Positions 5,317 through 10,386 of a stretch of 10,386 nt of DNA are shown piece after piece. Made by a program: the position numbers and the translations under genes. The stretch's first letter is position 1, and each line of letters starts with the position of its first letter. The stretch covers positions 1 through 10,386 of the forward strand of contig JACCUU010000011.1 of NCBI GenBank assembly GCA_013811645.1, in the 5' to 3' direction. Origin of the DNA: Actinomycetota bacterium (GTDB lineage: Bacteria; Actinomycetota; Thermoleophilia; Gaiellales; Gaiellaceae). The notes beneath the pieces are model-generated. The model was not told the origin of the DNA. It was given only the letters and a program-made list of their open reading frames with translations, and made no database searches.

Positions 5317-5896
5317 GAATGGTTGTCAGCTCGAGTCCCCGGTCCAGCGGGACCGTGACGCTCGAGAGCGACGGGTCAGCTTGGCGCGAAGCCGAGTACG
5401 CGGCGAGCGAATCCGCATGCGAGAGGACGTTGTCCGCGACGACGATCGCTCCGGGCTCGAGGAGCGGCAGCGCCAGCGCAAAGAGCTCCTCGTAATCCTC
5501 CTTCTCGGCATCCAGGAACACGAGATCGAATACGTCCGCGGTTCCGCGCAAGGTGGCGAACGCATCTCCTTGGACGAGCTCGGCCCAATCCTCAAGACCT
5601 GCCTCGGCGACGTTCGCCTGCCACGCGGCGCACTTCTCGGGGTCTTGCTCGAGCGAGACGACTCGACCGCCGAGACCCCGAGCGCCGGCGGCCAGCCAAA
5701 TCGTTGAGTAGCCCCGCGACCCGCCGATCTCGAGCACCTCGACTCCGGCTTGCGCCGCGGCGAGCGCGAACAGGAAGCGTCCCGTCGTTGGCTCGACCTG
5801 CCGCGAGCGGCTGCGCGCCGGAGCGCCCACGTCGCGTTCCGCCCGATCCTCGTCTTCCAGGCGAGCAAGAACGGCGAGCACCCGATCGTCGAGCAT
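5303..5896 (-). CDS. O-methyltransferase family 3 (SAM-dependent, catechol/caffeoyl-CoA type)
   Basis: SAM-dependent methyltransferase of the PF01596 type, which usually methylates a catechol or similar hydroxyl with a divalent metal. It has 197 residues, slightly short for the family (about 210-220). Visible: EPTTGRFLFALA (35-46), motif I VEVLEIGGSRGYSTIWLA (52-69), SLEQDPEK (81-88) with the ribose-binding acidic residue, FDLVFLDAEKEDYEELF (123-139) and GAIVVADNVL (149-158), with D129, D155 and N156 in the usual metal-ligand positions. The ATG at 5894-5896 overlaps the Rieske stop by one base (TGATG), so translation is coupled; GAGG lies six bases before it. The frame is open further upstream, but only as the alternate frame of the Rieske gene. 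It is last in the suf cluster and its 3' end overlaps the VOC remnant. The substrate and its link to Fe-S metabolism are unknown. Confidence 0.88.
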   Translation of the reverse strand: MLDDRVLAVLARLEDEDRAERDVGAPARSRSRQVEPTTGRFLFALAAAQAGVEVLEIGGSRGYSTIWLAAGARGLGGRVVSLEQDPEKCAAWQANVAEAGLEDWAELVQGDAFATLRGTADVFDLVFLDAEKEDYEELFALALPLLEPGAIVVADNVLSHADSLAAYSASRQADPSLSSVTVPLDRGLELTTILKAP

Positions 5897-6216
5897 CACA
5901 AATCCTCGACCTCGACCACGATCATCCCGTCCCGTAACGAGACGGGGTAGACCGGGACCGCCTCGAACGCGGGAAACGTCATCGGGATGCCGGTCTCGAG
6001 GTCGAAGCGCGACCCATGACGCGGGCACACGACGACGCAGAGCTGGGGCTCCCAATCTCCCTCGCAGAGTGGCCCGTCGTCGTGCGAGCAGCGGTCCTCG
6101 ATCGCATGAAGCCTGCCCGCGCAGTTGTAGACGCCGATCGTCAGCGTGCCGGCGGGAACAAGCCGCATGGCGCCAGCCGGCAGCTCCTCGACCGGACAAA
6201 CGTCGATCTCCAGCAT
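5896..6216 (-). CDS. Rieske [2Fe-2S] ferredoxin, suf-linked
   Basis: Small soluble electron-transfer protein of 106 residues. The two Rieske ligand pairs are present: C43 and H45 in RCSHDDGPL (42-50), and C64 and H67 in CPRHGSRFDLETG (64-76). These bind a [2Fe-2S] cluster through two cysteines and two histidines. It has no membrane anchor and no oxygenase domain, so it resembles the ferredoxin component of ring-hydroxylating oxygenases or the stand-alone Rieske proteins that sit in many actinobacterial suf operons. The ATG lies 13 bases downstream of the sufU stop, and its stop shares a base with the next ATG. Since its neighbours are the sulfur donors for cluster assembly, it may be a client or an electron donor for assembly; that is inference. 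The domain call is firm, the partner unknown. Confidence 0.92.
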   Translation of the reverse strand: MLEIDVCPVEELPAGAMRLVPAGTLTIGVYNCAGRLHAIEDRCSHDDGPLCEGDWEPQLCVVVCPRHGSRFDLETGIPMTFPAFEAVPVYPVSLRDGMIVVEVEDL

Positions 6217-6229
6217 CTAGTGGTTCCCG

Positions 6230-6664
6230 CTAGTCGAGCACGAGGTCGCGCGTCGACGTTCCCCATTCCGTGGGAAGCGGCGTGCCCTTTGCTTTGTGCA
6301 ACGCGACCTTGATCACCCCGAGGCCAAGGATCGCGCACTTGAGACGCACCGGCGTTAGCGGTATTCCGAGCTCGTCGAGCAGCTCTTCGTTCGGCATCTC
6401 AGCCACCTGGAGCGCGGTCTTTCCCTTGACGAGGTCGGTGAGCATCGAGGTCGCTGCCTGGCTGATCGCGCAGCCCCGGCCGTCGAAGCCGACCTCCTCG
6501 ATCACGTCGCCCTCGCCGAGCCGGACCGAGACGGTCACCTCGTCCCCACACAGCGGGTTCTGACCTTCCGCGCGCGCATCGGCAGGGTCGAGCAGACCGT
6601 GGTTCCGCGGGTTCTTGTAGTGATCCAGGATCAGCTCTCGGTAGAGCTGGTCGAACTCGCTCAT
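6230..6664 (-). CDS. sufU: SufU, zinc-dependent sulfurtransferase for Fe-S assembly
   Basis: IscU-fold protein of 144 residues that accepts persulfide sulfur from SufS in the SUF pathway of Gram-positive bacteria. The zinc/sulfur ligands are all in place: C39 and D41 in NPLCGDE (36-42), C65 in GRGCAISQ (62-69) and C110 in RLKCAIL (107-113). The extra stretch of residues between the second and third cysteine, compared with IscU, marks it as SufU. The N-terminal YRELILDHYKNPRNHG (8-23) is also typical. Its ATG overlaps the sufS stop by four bases (ATGA), so the two are translated in tandem, matching their known one-to-one partnership. No sufB, sufC or sufD is in the window, so the scaffold is encoded elsewhere. 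SufU's zinc-ligand swap with SufS is known from Bacillus subtilis; it is assumed here. Confidence 0.95.
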   Translation of the reverse strand: MSEFDQLYRELILDHYKNPRNHGLLDPADARAEGQNPLCGDEVTVSVRLGEGDVIEEVGFDGRGCAISQAATSMLTDLVKGKTALQVAEMPNEELLDELGIPLTPVRLKCAILGLGVIKVALHKAKGTPLPTEWGTSTRDLVLD

Positions 6665-7905
6665 CCGAGCGACTTCTTCACCTTGTGGAGGCCGTCGACG
6701 AGGCGGTCGACCTCCTCGGGAATCGAGTACACGTAGAAGCTCGCCCGCGTGGTGGCGCTGACCCCGAGCCGGGTCATCAAAGGCTGGGTGCAGTGATGGC
6801 CCCCTCGCACTGCGACGCCCTCCCAGTCGAGCAGCTGCGCGACGTCATGCGGATGGACGCCGTCGATGTTGAACGAGATGATCCCGGCACGACGGTCGGC
6901 CGGCGGTCCATACACGGTGACCCAGTCGAGCTCGGCCAGACGGCCCATCGCATACGTGACGAGCTCGTGCTCGTGGCGCTCGATCGCCTCCAGACCGATC
7001 TCCGAGATGTATTCGACGGCCACTCCGAAGCCGTACGCCTCCGCGATCGCGGGCGTCCCGGCCTCGAACTTGTACGGGAGCTCGTTCCAGGTCGTCTTGT
7101 CGATCGAGACGGAGCGGATCATCTCGCCGCCGAGGTTGAAGGGCGACATCTCCTCGAGCAGCTCCCGCCGTCCCCAGAGCGCGCCGACGCCGCTCGGACC
7201 GCACATCTTGTGCGAGGAGAACGCCAGGAAGTCGCAGTCGAGCGCCTGCACGTCGAGCGGGCGGTGCGGAGCTGCCTGGGCCGCGTCCACGACCATGATC
7301 GCTCCCTGGTCGTGCGCCCACGCTGCGAGCTTCTCGACCGGATTGACGGTTCCGAGCGAGTTGGACACGAGGTTGTTGGCGACGACCTTGATACGGCCCT
7401 GGCGCGCCAGCCCGTCGAGCGCGTCCAGCTGCAGCTCGCCCTGGTCGTCGATCGGGATATGGCGGAAGCTGGCTCCCGTTCGCTTGGCGATGTACTGCCA
7501 GGGAACGAAGTTCGAGTGATGCTCGAGCTCGGTGACGACGACAACATCGCCCTTCCCGAGATTGTCGAGCCCCCAGGCGTAGGCAACGAGGTTGAGAGCC
7601 TCCGTCGAGCTGCGTGTGAAGATGATGTCTCGCTCCGACGGCGCGTTCACGAACGCCGCGATCTTCTGGCGGGCACCTTCGAAGCCCTCGGTGGCGCGCT
7701 CTGCAAGCCGGTAGACGCTTCGATGGACGTTGGTGTACGAGTGCTCGTAGAACTCCCGCATCGCATCCAGGACCTGGCGTGGCTTCTGCGTCGAGACCGC
7801 CGAGTCGAGATAGGCGAACGGCTTCCCGTTCACGAGCTCCTCCAGGTACGCGAAGTCAGCCCGGATGCGCTGAACGTCGAGCTTCGGTTCTGTTGTTACG
7901 GCCAC
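6661..7905 (-). CDS. sufS: Cysteine desulfurase SufS (PLP-dependent)
   Basis: Type II cysteine desulfurase that takes sulfur from L-cysteine as an enzyme persulfide and passes it to SufU. At 414 residues it has normal length. Landmarks: YLDSAVSTQKP (32-42), TRSSTEALNLVA (97-108), LEHHSN (127-132) with the histidine that stacks on PLP, VDAAQAAPH (206-214) with D207, the PLP lysine K233 in FSSHKMCGPSGVG (229-241), EAGTPAIAEA (281-290), the persulfide-forming C372 in RGGHHCTQPL (367-376), and R387 in TTRASF for substrate carboxylate. I chose GTG at 7903-7905: TACGAT stands six bases upstream and there is no Shine-Dalgarno, matching leaderless starts elsewhere in the window. An open frame extends upstream but only over the LON-domain gene. 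It leads a unit sufS-sufU-Rieske-O-methyltransferase. Confidence 0.96.
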   Translation of the reverse strand: MAVTTEPKLDVQRIRADFAYLEELVNGKPFAYLDSAVSTQKPRQVLDAMREFYEHSYTNVHRSVYRLAERATEGFEGARQKIAAFVNAPSERDIIFTRSSTEALNLVAYAWGLDNLGKGDVVVVTELEHHSNFVPWQYIAKRTGASFRHIPIDDQGELQLDALDGLARQGRIKVVANNLVSNSLGTVNPVEKLAAWAHDQGAIMVVDAAQAAPHRPLDVQALDCDFLAFSSHKMCGPSGVGALWGRRELLEEMSPFNLGGEMIRSVSIDKTTWNELPYKFEAGTPAIAEAYGFGVAVEYISEIGLEAIERHEHELVTYAMGRLAELDWVTVYGPPADRRAGIISFNIDGVHPHDVAQLLDWEGVAVRGGHHCTQPLMTRLGVSATTRASFYVYSIPEEVDRLVDGLHKVKKSLG

Positions 7906-7911
7906 ACGCTC

Positions 7912-7917
7912 ATCGTA
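7912..7917 (-). promoter_or_regulatory. -10 element (TACGAT) for leaderless sufS operon
   Basis: TACGAT on the minus strand fits TAnnnT and lies six bases before the sufS GTG, inside the 28-bp gap after the LON-domain gene. It would give the suf genes their own leaderless promoter in addition to read-through. No good -35 hexamer is seen. Confidence 0.5.
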
Positions 7918-7933
7918 CCCCCGGCAAGTCGGC

Positions 7934-8545
7934 TCACCCGAGCTCGACCTTGCCGTTCGTCGCGGCGCGCTCGGCCGCGCTTCGCTGGCGCTCGACGGCG
8001 ACCGCCGCTTCCTCGAGCAGCTCGCACACACGTTCCAGCCGGACGTTCTCCGACGTCTCGGCGAGGAGTTCGAGCTTCGCCTCCGCCGCGAGCTCCACGC
8101 GCGCAGCCAGGGCGTACGAAAGCTGAGGGGTGCCGGGCTCGGGCACCTGGATCTCGCTCGAGGTGAGCTCGCGGAGACGGTCGAAGAGATCACGCGCTCG
8201 TTCCTCGGTGTCCGCGTCAGCGAGGTCGTCAACGTCCTCGAGCGGCGCGGTGTCACCGGTCTGGAAGGTTCTCCCGCTCGTGAGATCGAGGAGTCTGAAG
8301 CGATCCCGTCCCTCGATCAGGACGTTCATGCGCCCGTCCTCGAAGCGGGAGAGCACCTCTACCACCACCGCGCGCGTTCCGACCTCGCGAATTCCCGCCT
8401 CGTCCGCGTACACGAGCCCGAACTCCGCCTCGTCGTCGAGGCACTCCGTGATCAGATCCTTGTAGCGCTCCTCGAAGATGTGCAGCGGCACCTGCTCGGT
8501 CGGAAGGAGCACGAGCGGAAGCGGGAAGAGACCAAGCTCGCTCAT
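7934..8545 (-). CDS. LON peptidase substrate-binding (N-terminal) domain protein
   Basis: Stand-alone LON N-terminal domain (PF02190) protein of 203 residues. There is no ATPase or protease domain, so it is not Lon itself; such proteins are widespread in actinobacteria and their function is unknown. The domain begins at once with LGLFPLPLVLLPTEQVPLHIFEERY (4-28; key PLPLVLLP and PLHIFE-RY), continues with EFGLVYADEAGIREVGT and ends its beta-rich half with MNVLIEGRDRFRLLDL. The C-terminal half (about 130-203) is helical and acidic, then alanine/arginine rich. I chose ATG at 8543-8545 since it overlaps the stop of the upstream methyltransferase gene by four bases (ATGA); an upstream in-frame start would lie deep within that gene. 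It may be cotranscribed with the methyltransferase; sufS follows after 28 bp. Confidence 0.85.
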   Translation of the reverse strand: MSELGLFPLPLVLLPTEQVPLHIFEERYKDLITECLDDEAEFGLVYADEAGIREVGTRAVVVEVLSRFEDGRMNVLIEGRDRFRLLDLTSGRTFQTGDTAPLEDVDDLADADTEERARDLFDRLRELTSSEIQVPEPGTPQLSYALAARVELAAEAKLELLAETSENVRLERVCELLEEAAVAVERQRSAAERAATNGKVELG

Positions 8546-9189
8546 GTTTCGCGACAGAGCGCCGCGAACGCCCACATTCGCCGAGTGCCGGATTCCACGA
8601 GGGTCAGACCAGTGGCTTCGGCGCTCGAGACGAGGTCGGCCGGCGGATGGAGAAACACCCGGAAAGAGCGGCCGATGACGCGCATTCCGAGGTTCACGAG
8701 CCGGAGACCCATCCGAACCCAGACCACGTCACGCGGAAAGCTGAGAACGAGGGTACTCCGCGTGAGACGAGCCGCTCGACTCGCCAGCGCGATGCCGTCC
8801 GGCGAGCAGCAGACGACGCGATTCAGAAGCACCACGTCGGCGTCCTCGACAGACTCCGGGCTCTCGAGCACGTCGGCGACGCGGAATGACGTCCGCTCCT
8901 CGAATCCGCGCTCGCGTGCGAGCTCACGCGCGTACGGCTCCCAAGCCGCGACGAGCTCCACGATTTCCCCGTTCGCCGCTCCAGCGGCCAGGAGCTCGGA
9001 CTGCATCGTTCCGATTCCTCCTCCGATCTCGAGCACGCGGGCGCCGTCGAGCCCACCTGTTGAGGCTGCGGCGATCATCCTTTGCTCGAGATCGTCCAGG
9101 CCCTTCTTGCGATGCCGCTCGAGGCTCTTGCGGGCCAGGCGCGGCTTGAAGATCTGCTCGCACGGCCCGGCGCGGCAGCAGCTCGTCAC
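8542..9189 (-). CDS. Class I SAM-dependent methyltransferase with cysteine-rich N-terminus
   Basis: Rossmann-fold methyltransferase of 215 residues. Motif I is unmistakable: ARVLEIGGGIGTMQSELLAAG (about 50-70). VVLLNRVVCCSPD reads as the region after motif II/III, followed by STLVLSFPRD. The N-terminus carries SCCRAGPCEQIFKPRLAR (3-20), with cysteines 4, 5 and 10 and then a basic helix (KSLERHRKKGLDDLEQRM, 21-38). This short Cys block looks like a conserved start seen in some actinobacterial homologs, possibly a metal or cluster site; that part is recollection and inference. The general pattern recalls magnesium-protoporphyrin O-methyltransferase-like proteins, but no substrate can be assigned. 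The start is GTG at 9187-9189, six bases after TATCGT, with no Shine-Dalgarno. It overlaps the LON-domain gene by four bases and follows msrB after 15 bp. Confidence 0.8.
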   Translation of the reverse strand: MTSCCRAGPCEQIFKPRLARKSLERHRKKGLDDLEQRMIAAASTGGLDGARVLEIGGGIGTMQSELLAAGAANGEIVELVAAWEPYARELARERGFEERTSFRVADVLESPESVEDADVVLLNRVVCCSPDGIALASRAARLTRSTLVLSFPRDVVWVRMGLRLVNLGMRVIGRSFRVFLHPPADLVSSAEATGLTLVESGTRRMWAFAALCRET

Positions 9190-9195
9190 GGCGTG

Positions 9196-9201
9196 ACGAT
9201 A
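9196..9201 (-). promoter_or_regulatory. -10 element (TATCGT) for leaderless methyltransferase transcript
   Basis: TATCGT on the minus strand fits TAnnnT and is exactly six bases before the GTG start, within the 15-bp gap after msrB. It gives the methyltransferase and LON-domain genes a possible promoter of their own. Confidence 0.45.
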
Positions 9202-9204
9202 GCG

Positions 9205-9603
9205 CTACGAGGACGGCTCGAGATCGAGCGCGCCCGAGTTGATGCAGTAGCGCTTACCCGAAGGACCCGGGCCGTCGTCGAAGACATGCCCGAGATGACC
9301 GCCGCACGTGGCGCATGTGACCTCGGTGCGAACCATCCCGTACGTGACATCGGTTTCGGTGACGACGCTCTCGAGCTCCGCGGGCTCCACGAAGCTCGGC
9401 CAACCCGTACCGGATTCGAACTTGGCCTCAGAGCGGAAGAGCTCCGATCCGCAGCCGGCGCACCGATAGATCCCGGGCGAATGCTCATCGTTATAGGCGC
9501 CGGTGAAGGCGCGTTCTGTCCCCTTGCGTCTCAGGATCTCGTACTGCTCGCCGGTCAGCCGATCCTGCCACTCCGCGTCTGTCAACTCGAGCTTTTCGGT
9601 CAT
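9205..9603 (-). CDS. msrB: Peptide methionine-(R)-S-oxide reductase MsrB
   Basis: Repairs oxidised protein methionine by reducing the R epimer of methionine sulfoxide, using thioredoxin, in the cytoplasm. It has 132 residues, the usual length of a stand-alone MsrB. The zinc-site cysteine pairs are C48/C51 (CAGC) and C97/C100 (CATC). FESGTGWPSF (62-71) is the substrate pocket, GGHLGHVFDDGPGP (101-114) the active-site loop, and RYCINSGAL (118-126) holds the catalytic C120. No resolving cysteine other than the zinc ligands is obvious. There is no fused MsrA domain. The ATG at 9601-9603 has no ribosome binding site; a TACTCT hexamer six bases upstream suggests leaderless expression from a 28-bp gap shared with yceH. 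Confidence 0.96.
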   Translation of the reverse strand: MTEKLELTDAEWQDRLTGEQYEILRRKGTERAFTGAYNDEHSPGIYRCAGCGSELFRSEAKFESGTGWPSFVEPAELESVVTETDVTYGMVRTEVTCATCGGHLGHVFDDGPGPSGKRYCINSGALDLEPSS

Positions 9604-9609
9604 GCGTCC

Positions 9610-9615
9610 AGAGTA
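9610..9615 (-). promoter_or_regulatory. -10 element (TACTCT) for leaderless msrB
   Basis: TACTCT on the minus strand fits TAnnnT and stands six bases before the msrB ATG. Only four bases separate it from the opposite-facing TACCGT of yceH. Its -35 region would lie within the yceH coding sequence. Confidence 0.5.
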
Positions 9616-9619
9616 GCGT

Positions 9620-9625
9620 TACCGT
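9620..9625 (+). promoter_or_regulatory. -10 element (TACCGT) for leaderless yceH
   Basis: TACCGT fits TAnnnT and stands six bases before the yceH ATG, back to back with the msrB -10. Any -35 contact would fall within the first codons of msrB. No Shine-Dalgarno precedes the ATG. Confidence 0.5.
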
Positions 9626-9631
9626 CCCGAG

Positions 9632-10273
9632 ATGGACGCCGATGCCGTCGAGATCCGAGTCCTGGGCTGCCTGGTCGAGAAGCAGCGGACGACGCCAGAC
9701 GCCTATCCGCTGTCATTGAACGCGCTCAGGCTCGCGTGCAACCAGTCGACGAACCGCGATCCGGTAGTCGACTACGACGAGTCGATTATCCGCTCGGCGC
9801 TCGAACGGCTCTCGCGGAAAGGCTGGACGCGGCTGGCCAGTGGCGCCGGAAGCCGCGCTGCGAAGTACCGGCACCTGTTCGATCAGGCCGTCGGCGTCTC
9901 GCCGGCCGAGCTCTCGCTGCTGTCGGTGCTGATGCTGCGAGGGCCGCAGACTCCGGGCGAGCTGAAGCAGCGAGCCGAGCGAATGCATCCGTTTAGGTCG
10001 CTCGCCGAGATCGAGGAGGTTCTCGCGGGGCTCATCGAGCGGGAGCTCGTCGCTCGGGCCGCGCGGCGGCCGGGGCAGAAGGAGGAGCGCTACTCGCAGC
10101 TGCTCGGAGTCGGCGCGACGACTGAGTCGCACGCCGCGCCAGGTCCTGCATCCGACGATGATCGTTTCAGCGAGCTCGACAGGCGCGTGGCAGCGCTCGA
10201 GACGGATCTCGCGTCGCTGCGGGGCGAGTTGGGAGCGCAGCAACCTCGAGAGCGGGGTCAGGCTGAAGCCTGA
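9632..10273 (+). CDS. YceH family protein (DUF480, tandem winged-helix)
   Basis: DUF480/YceH-type protein of 213 residues; members fold as tandem winged helices and are poorly characterised. The first unit opens with AVEIRVLGCLVEKQRTTPDAYPLS (5-28; the VLGCL-EK--T-PD-YPLS signature), NALRLACNQSTNRDPVVDYDE (30-50) and a helix-wing ending RLASGAGSRAAKYRH. The second begins VSPAELSLLSVLMLRGPQTPGELKQR (88-113), with HPFRSLAEIEEVL after it. The C-terminal 40 residues (from DRFSELDRRVAALETDLASL) look like a short coiled coil, then QQPRERGQAEA. The last residues GQAEA and the stop are encoded by the palindromic repeat at 10250-10280, so the original C-terminus may have been replaced. The ATG at 9632 has no Shine-Dalgarno and follows TACCGT by six bases. 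Role unknown; possibly DNA-binding. Confidence 0.9.
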   Translation: MDADAVEIRVLGCLVEKQRTTPDAYPLSLNALRLACNQSTNRDPVVDYDESIIRSALERLSRKGWTRLASGAGSRAAKYRHLFDQAVGVSPAELSLLSVLMLRGPQTPGELKQRAERMHPFRSLAEIEEVLAGLIERELVARAARRPGQKEERYSQLLGVGATTESHAAPGPASDDDRFSELDRRVAALETDLASLRGELGAQQPRERGQAEA

Positions 10274-10280
10274 CCCGCTC
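10250..10280 (+). repeat. Palindromic repeat copy 3, supplying the yceH stop codon
   Basis: GAGCGGGGTCAGGC (10250-10263), loop TGAA, then GCCTGACCCGCTC (10268-10280): 13 pairs with one bulged G. The core GGTCAGGCTGAAGCCTGACC is at 10256-10275. The TGA of yceH (10271-10273) lies in the right arm. It would fold as a stable hairpin in mRNA and may end the transcript, although no T-tract follows; the next gene converges from the right. Confidence 0.75.
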
Positions 10281-10296
10281 GCCCGGTTGTCGCACG

Positions 10297-10386
10297 TCAG
10301 CTCTGCGGGATGCGCGCTTCGAGCGCGGCTGCCAATGCCTCGCGCACCGGCTCGAGCTCGACGCGGTCGAGCACGTCCTGGAAGAA
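10297..10386 (-). CDS. 3' end of an unidentified minus-strand gene (29 residues visible)
   Basis: An open minus-strand frame enters from the right edge and ends with TGA at 10297-10299. The visible tail is FFQDVLDRVELEPVREALAA followed by ALEARIPQS, helical and acidic/alanine-rich. Codon use is strongly G/C at third positions like the neighbours, and the end lies 17 bases from the palindromic repeat in a normal convergent arrangement, so it is probably a real gene end. The family cannot be told from 29 residues. Confidence 0.55.
   Translation of the reverse strand, partial: FFQDVLDRVELEPVREALAAALEARIPQS

Noticed and set aside
5897..6199. Upstream extension of the O-methyltransferase frame
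   Set aside because: It overlaps the Rieske gene in another frame; the TGATG junction gives a family-length start.
6685..8166. Long plus-strand open frame of 493 codons antisense to sufS
   Set aside because: The opposite strand carries a complete SufS with all catalytic residues; the plus frame is its complement and shows no recognisable domain.

Overview
The window is GC-rich bacterial chromosome, about two thirds G+C, packed with short, mostly intact housekeeping genes on both strands. Several features point to a high-GC actinobacterium, perhaps a deep-branching one such as Thermoleophilia: many GTG starts, a dCTP deaminase of the mycobacterial bifunctional type, a sufS-sufU-Rieske cluster, and transcription units whose start codon lies 6-7 nt after a TAnnnT hexamer (leaderless). 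The lineage is inferred; no marker gene settles it.

Layout. 1-1013: the 5' part of a class III aminotransferase gene (GabT-like, minus strand), divergent from pdxH. 1024-2882: a membrane-anchored glycosidase-like protein (DUF4015, minus) divergent from dcd, with a perfect 15-bp palindrome between them. 2883-4623: two copies of a palindromic repeat, then a MarR regulator divergent from a yceI / FMN-reductase pair, which look like its targets. 4624-4941: a strong terminator hairpin and, on the minus strand, a candidate structured RNA of about 235 nt beginning with a near-complete anti-anti-Shine-Dalgarno sequence. 4942-5316: a VOC/glyoxalase-like gene broken by three single-base deletions. 5303-7905: a minus-strand cluster sufS-sufU-Rieske ferredoxin-O-methyltransferase with overlapping or nearly touching genes. 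7934-9603: a LON-domain protein, a SAM methyltransferase and msrB, all minus. 9632-10273: yceH, divergent from msrB, ending inside a third copy of the palindromic repeat. 10297-10386: the 3' end of an unidentified minus-strand gene.

How the genes relate. PdxH makes PLP, the cofactor of the adjacent GabT-like enzyme and of SufS. SufS and SufU mobilise sulfur for Fe-S assembly, and the Rieske protein is a likely client. MsrB, the FMN reductase and perhaps MarR/YceI fit redox-stress handling. Most of the window is ordinary. The least explained parts are the structured-RNA candidate at 4640-4876, the oriented palindromic repeat family, and the very compact leaderless promoters, above all the 28-bp divergent one at 9604-9631.
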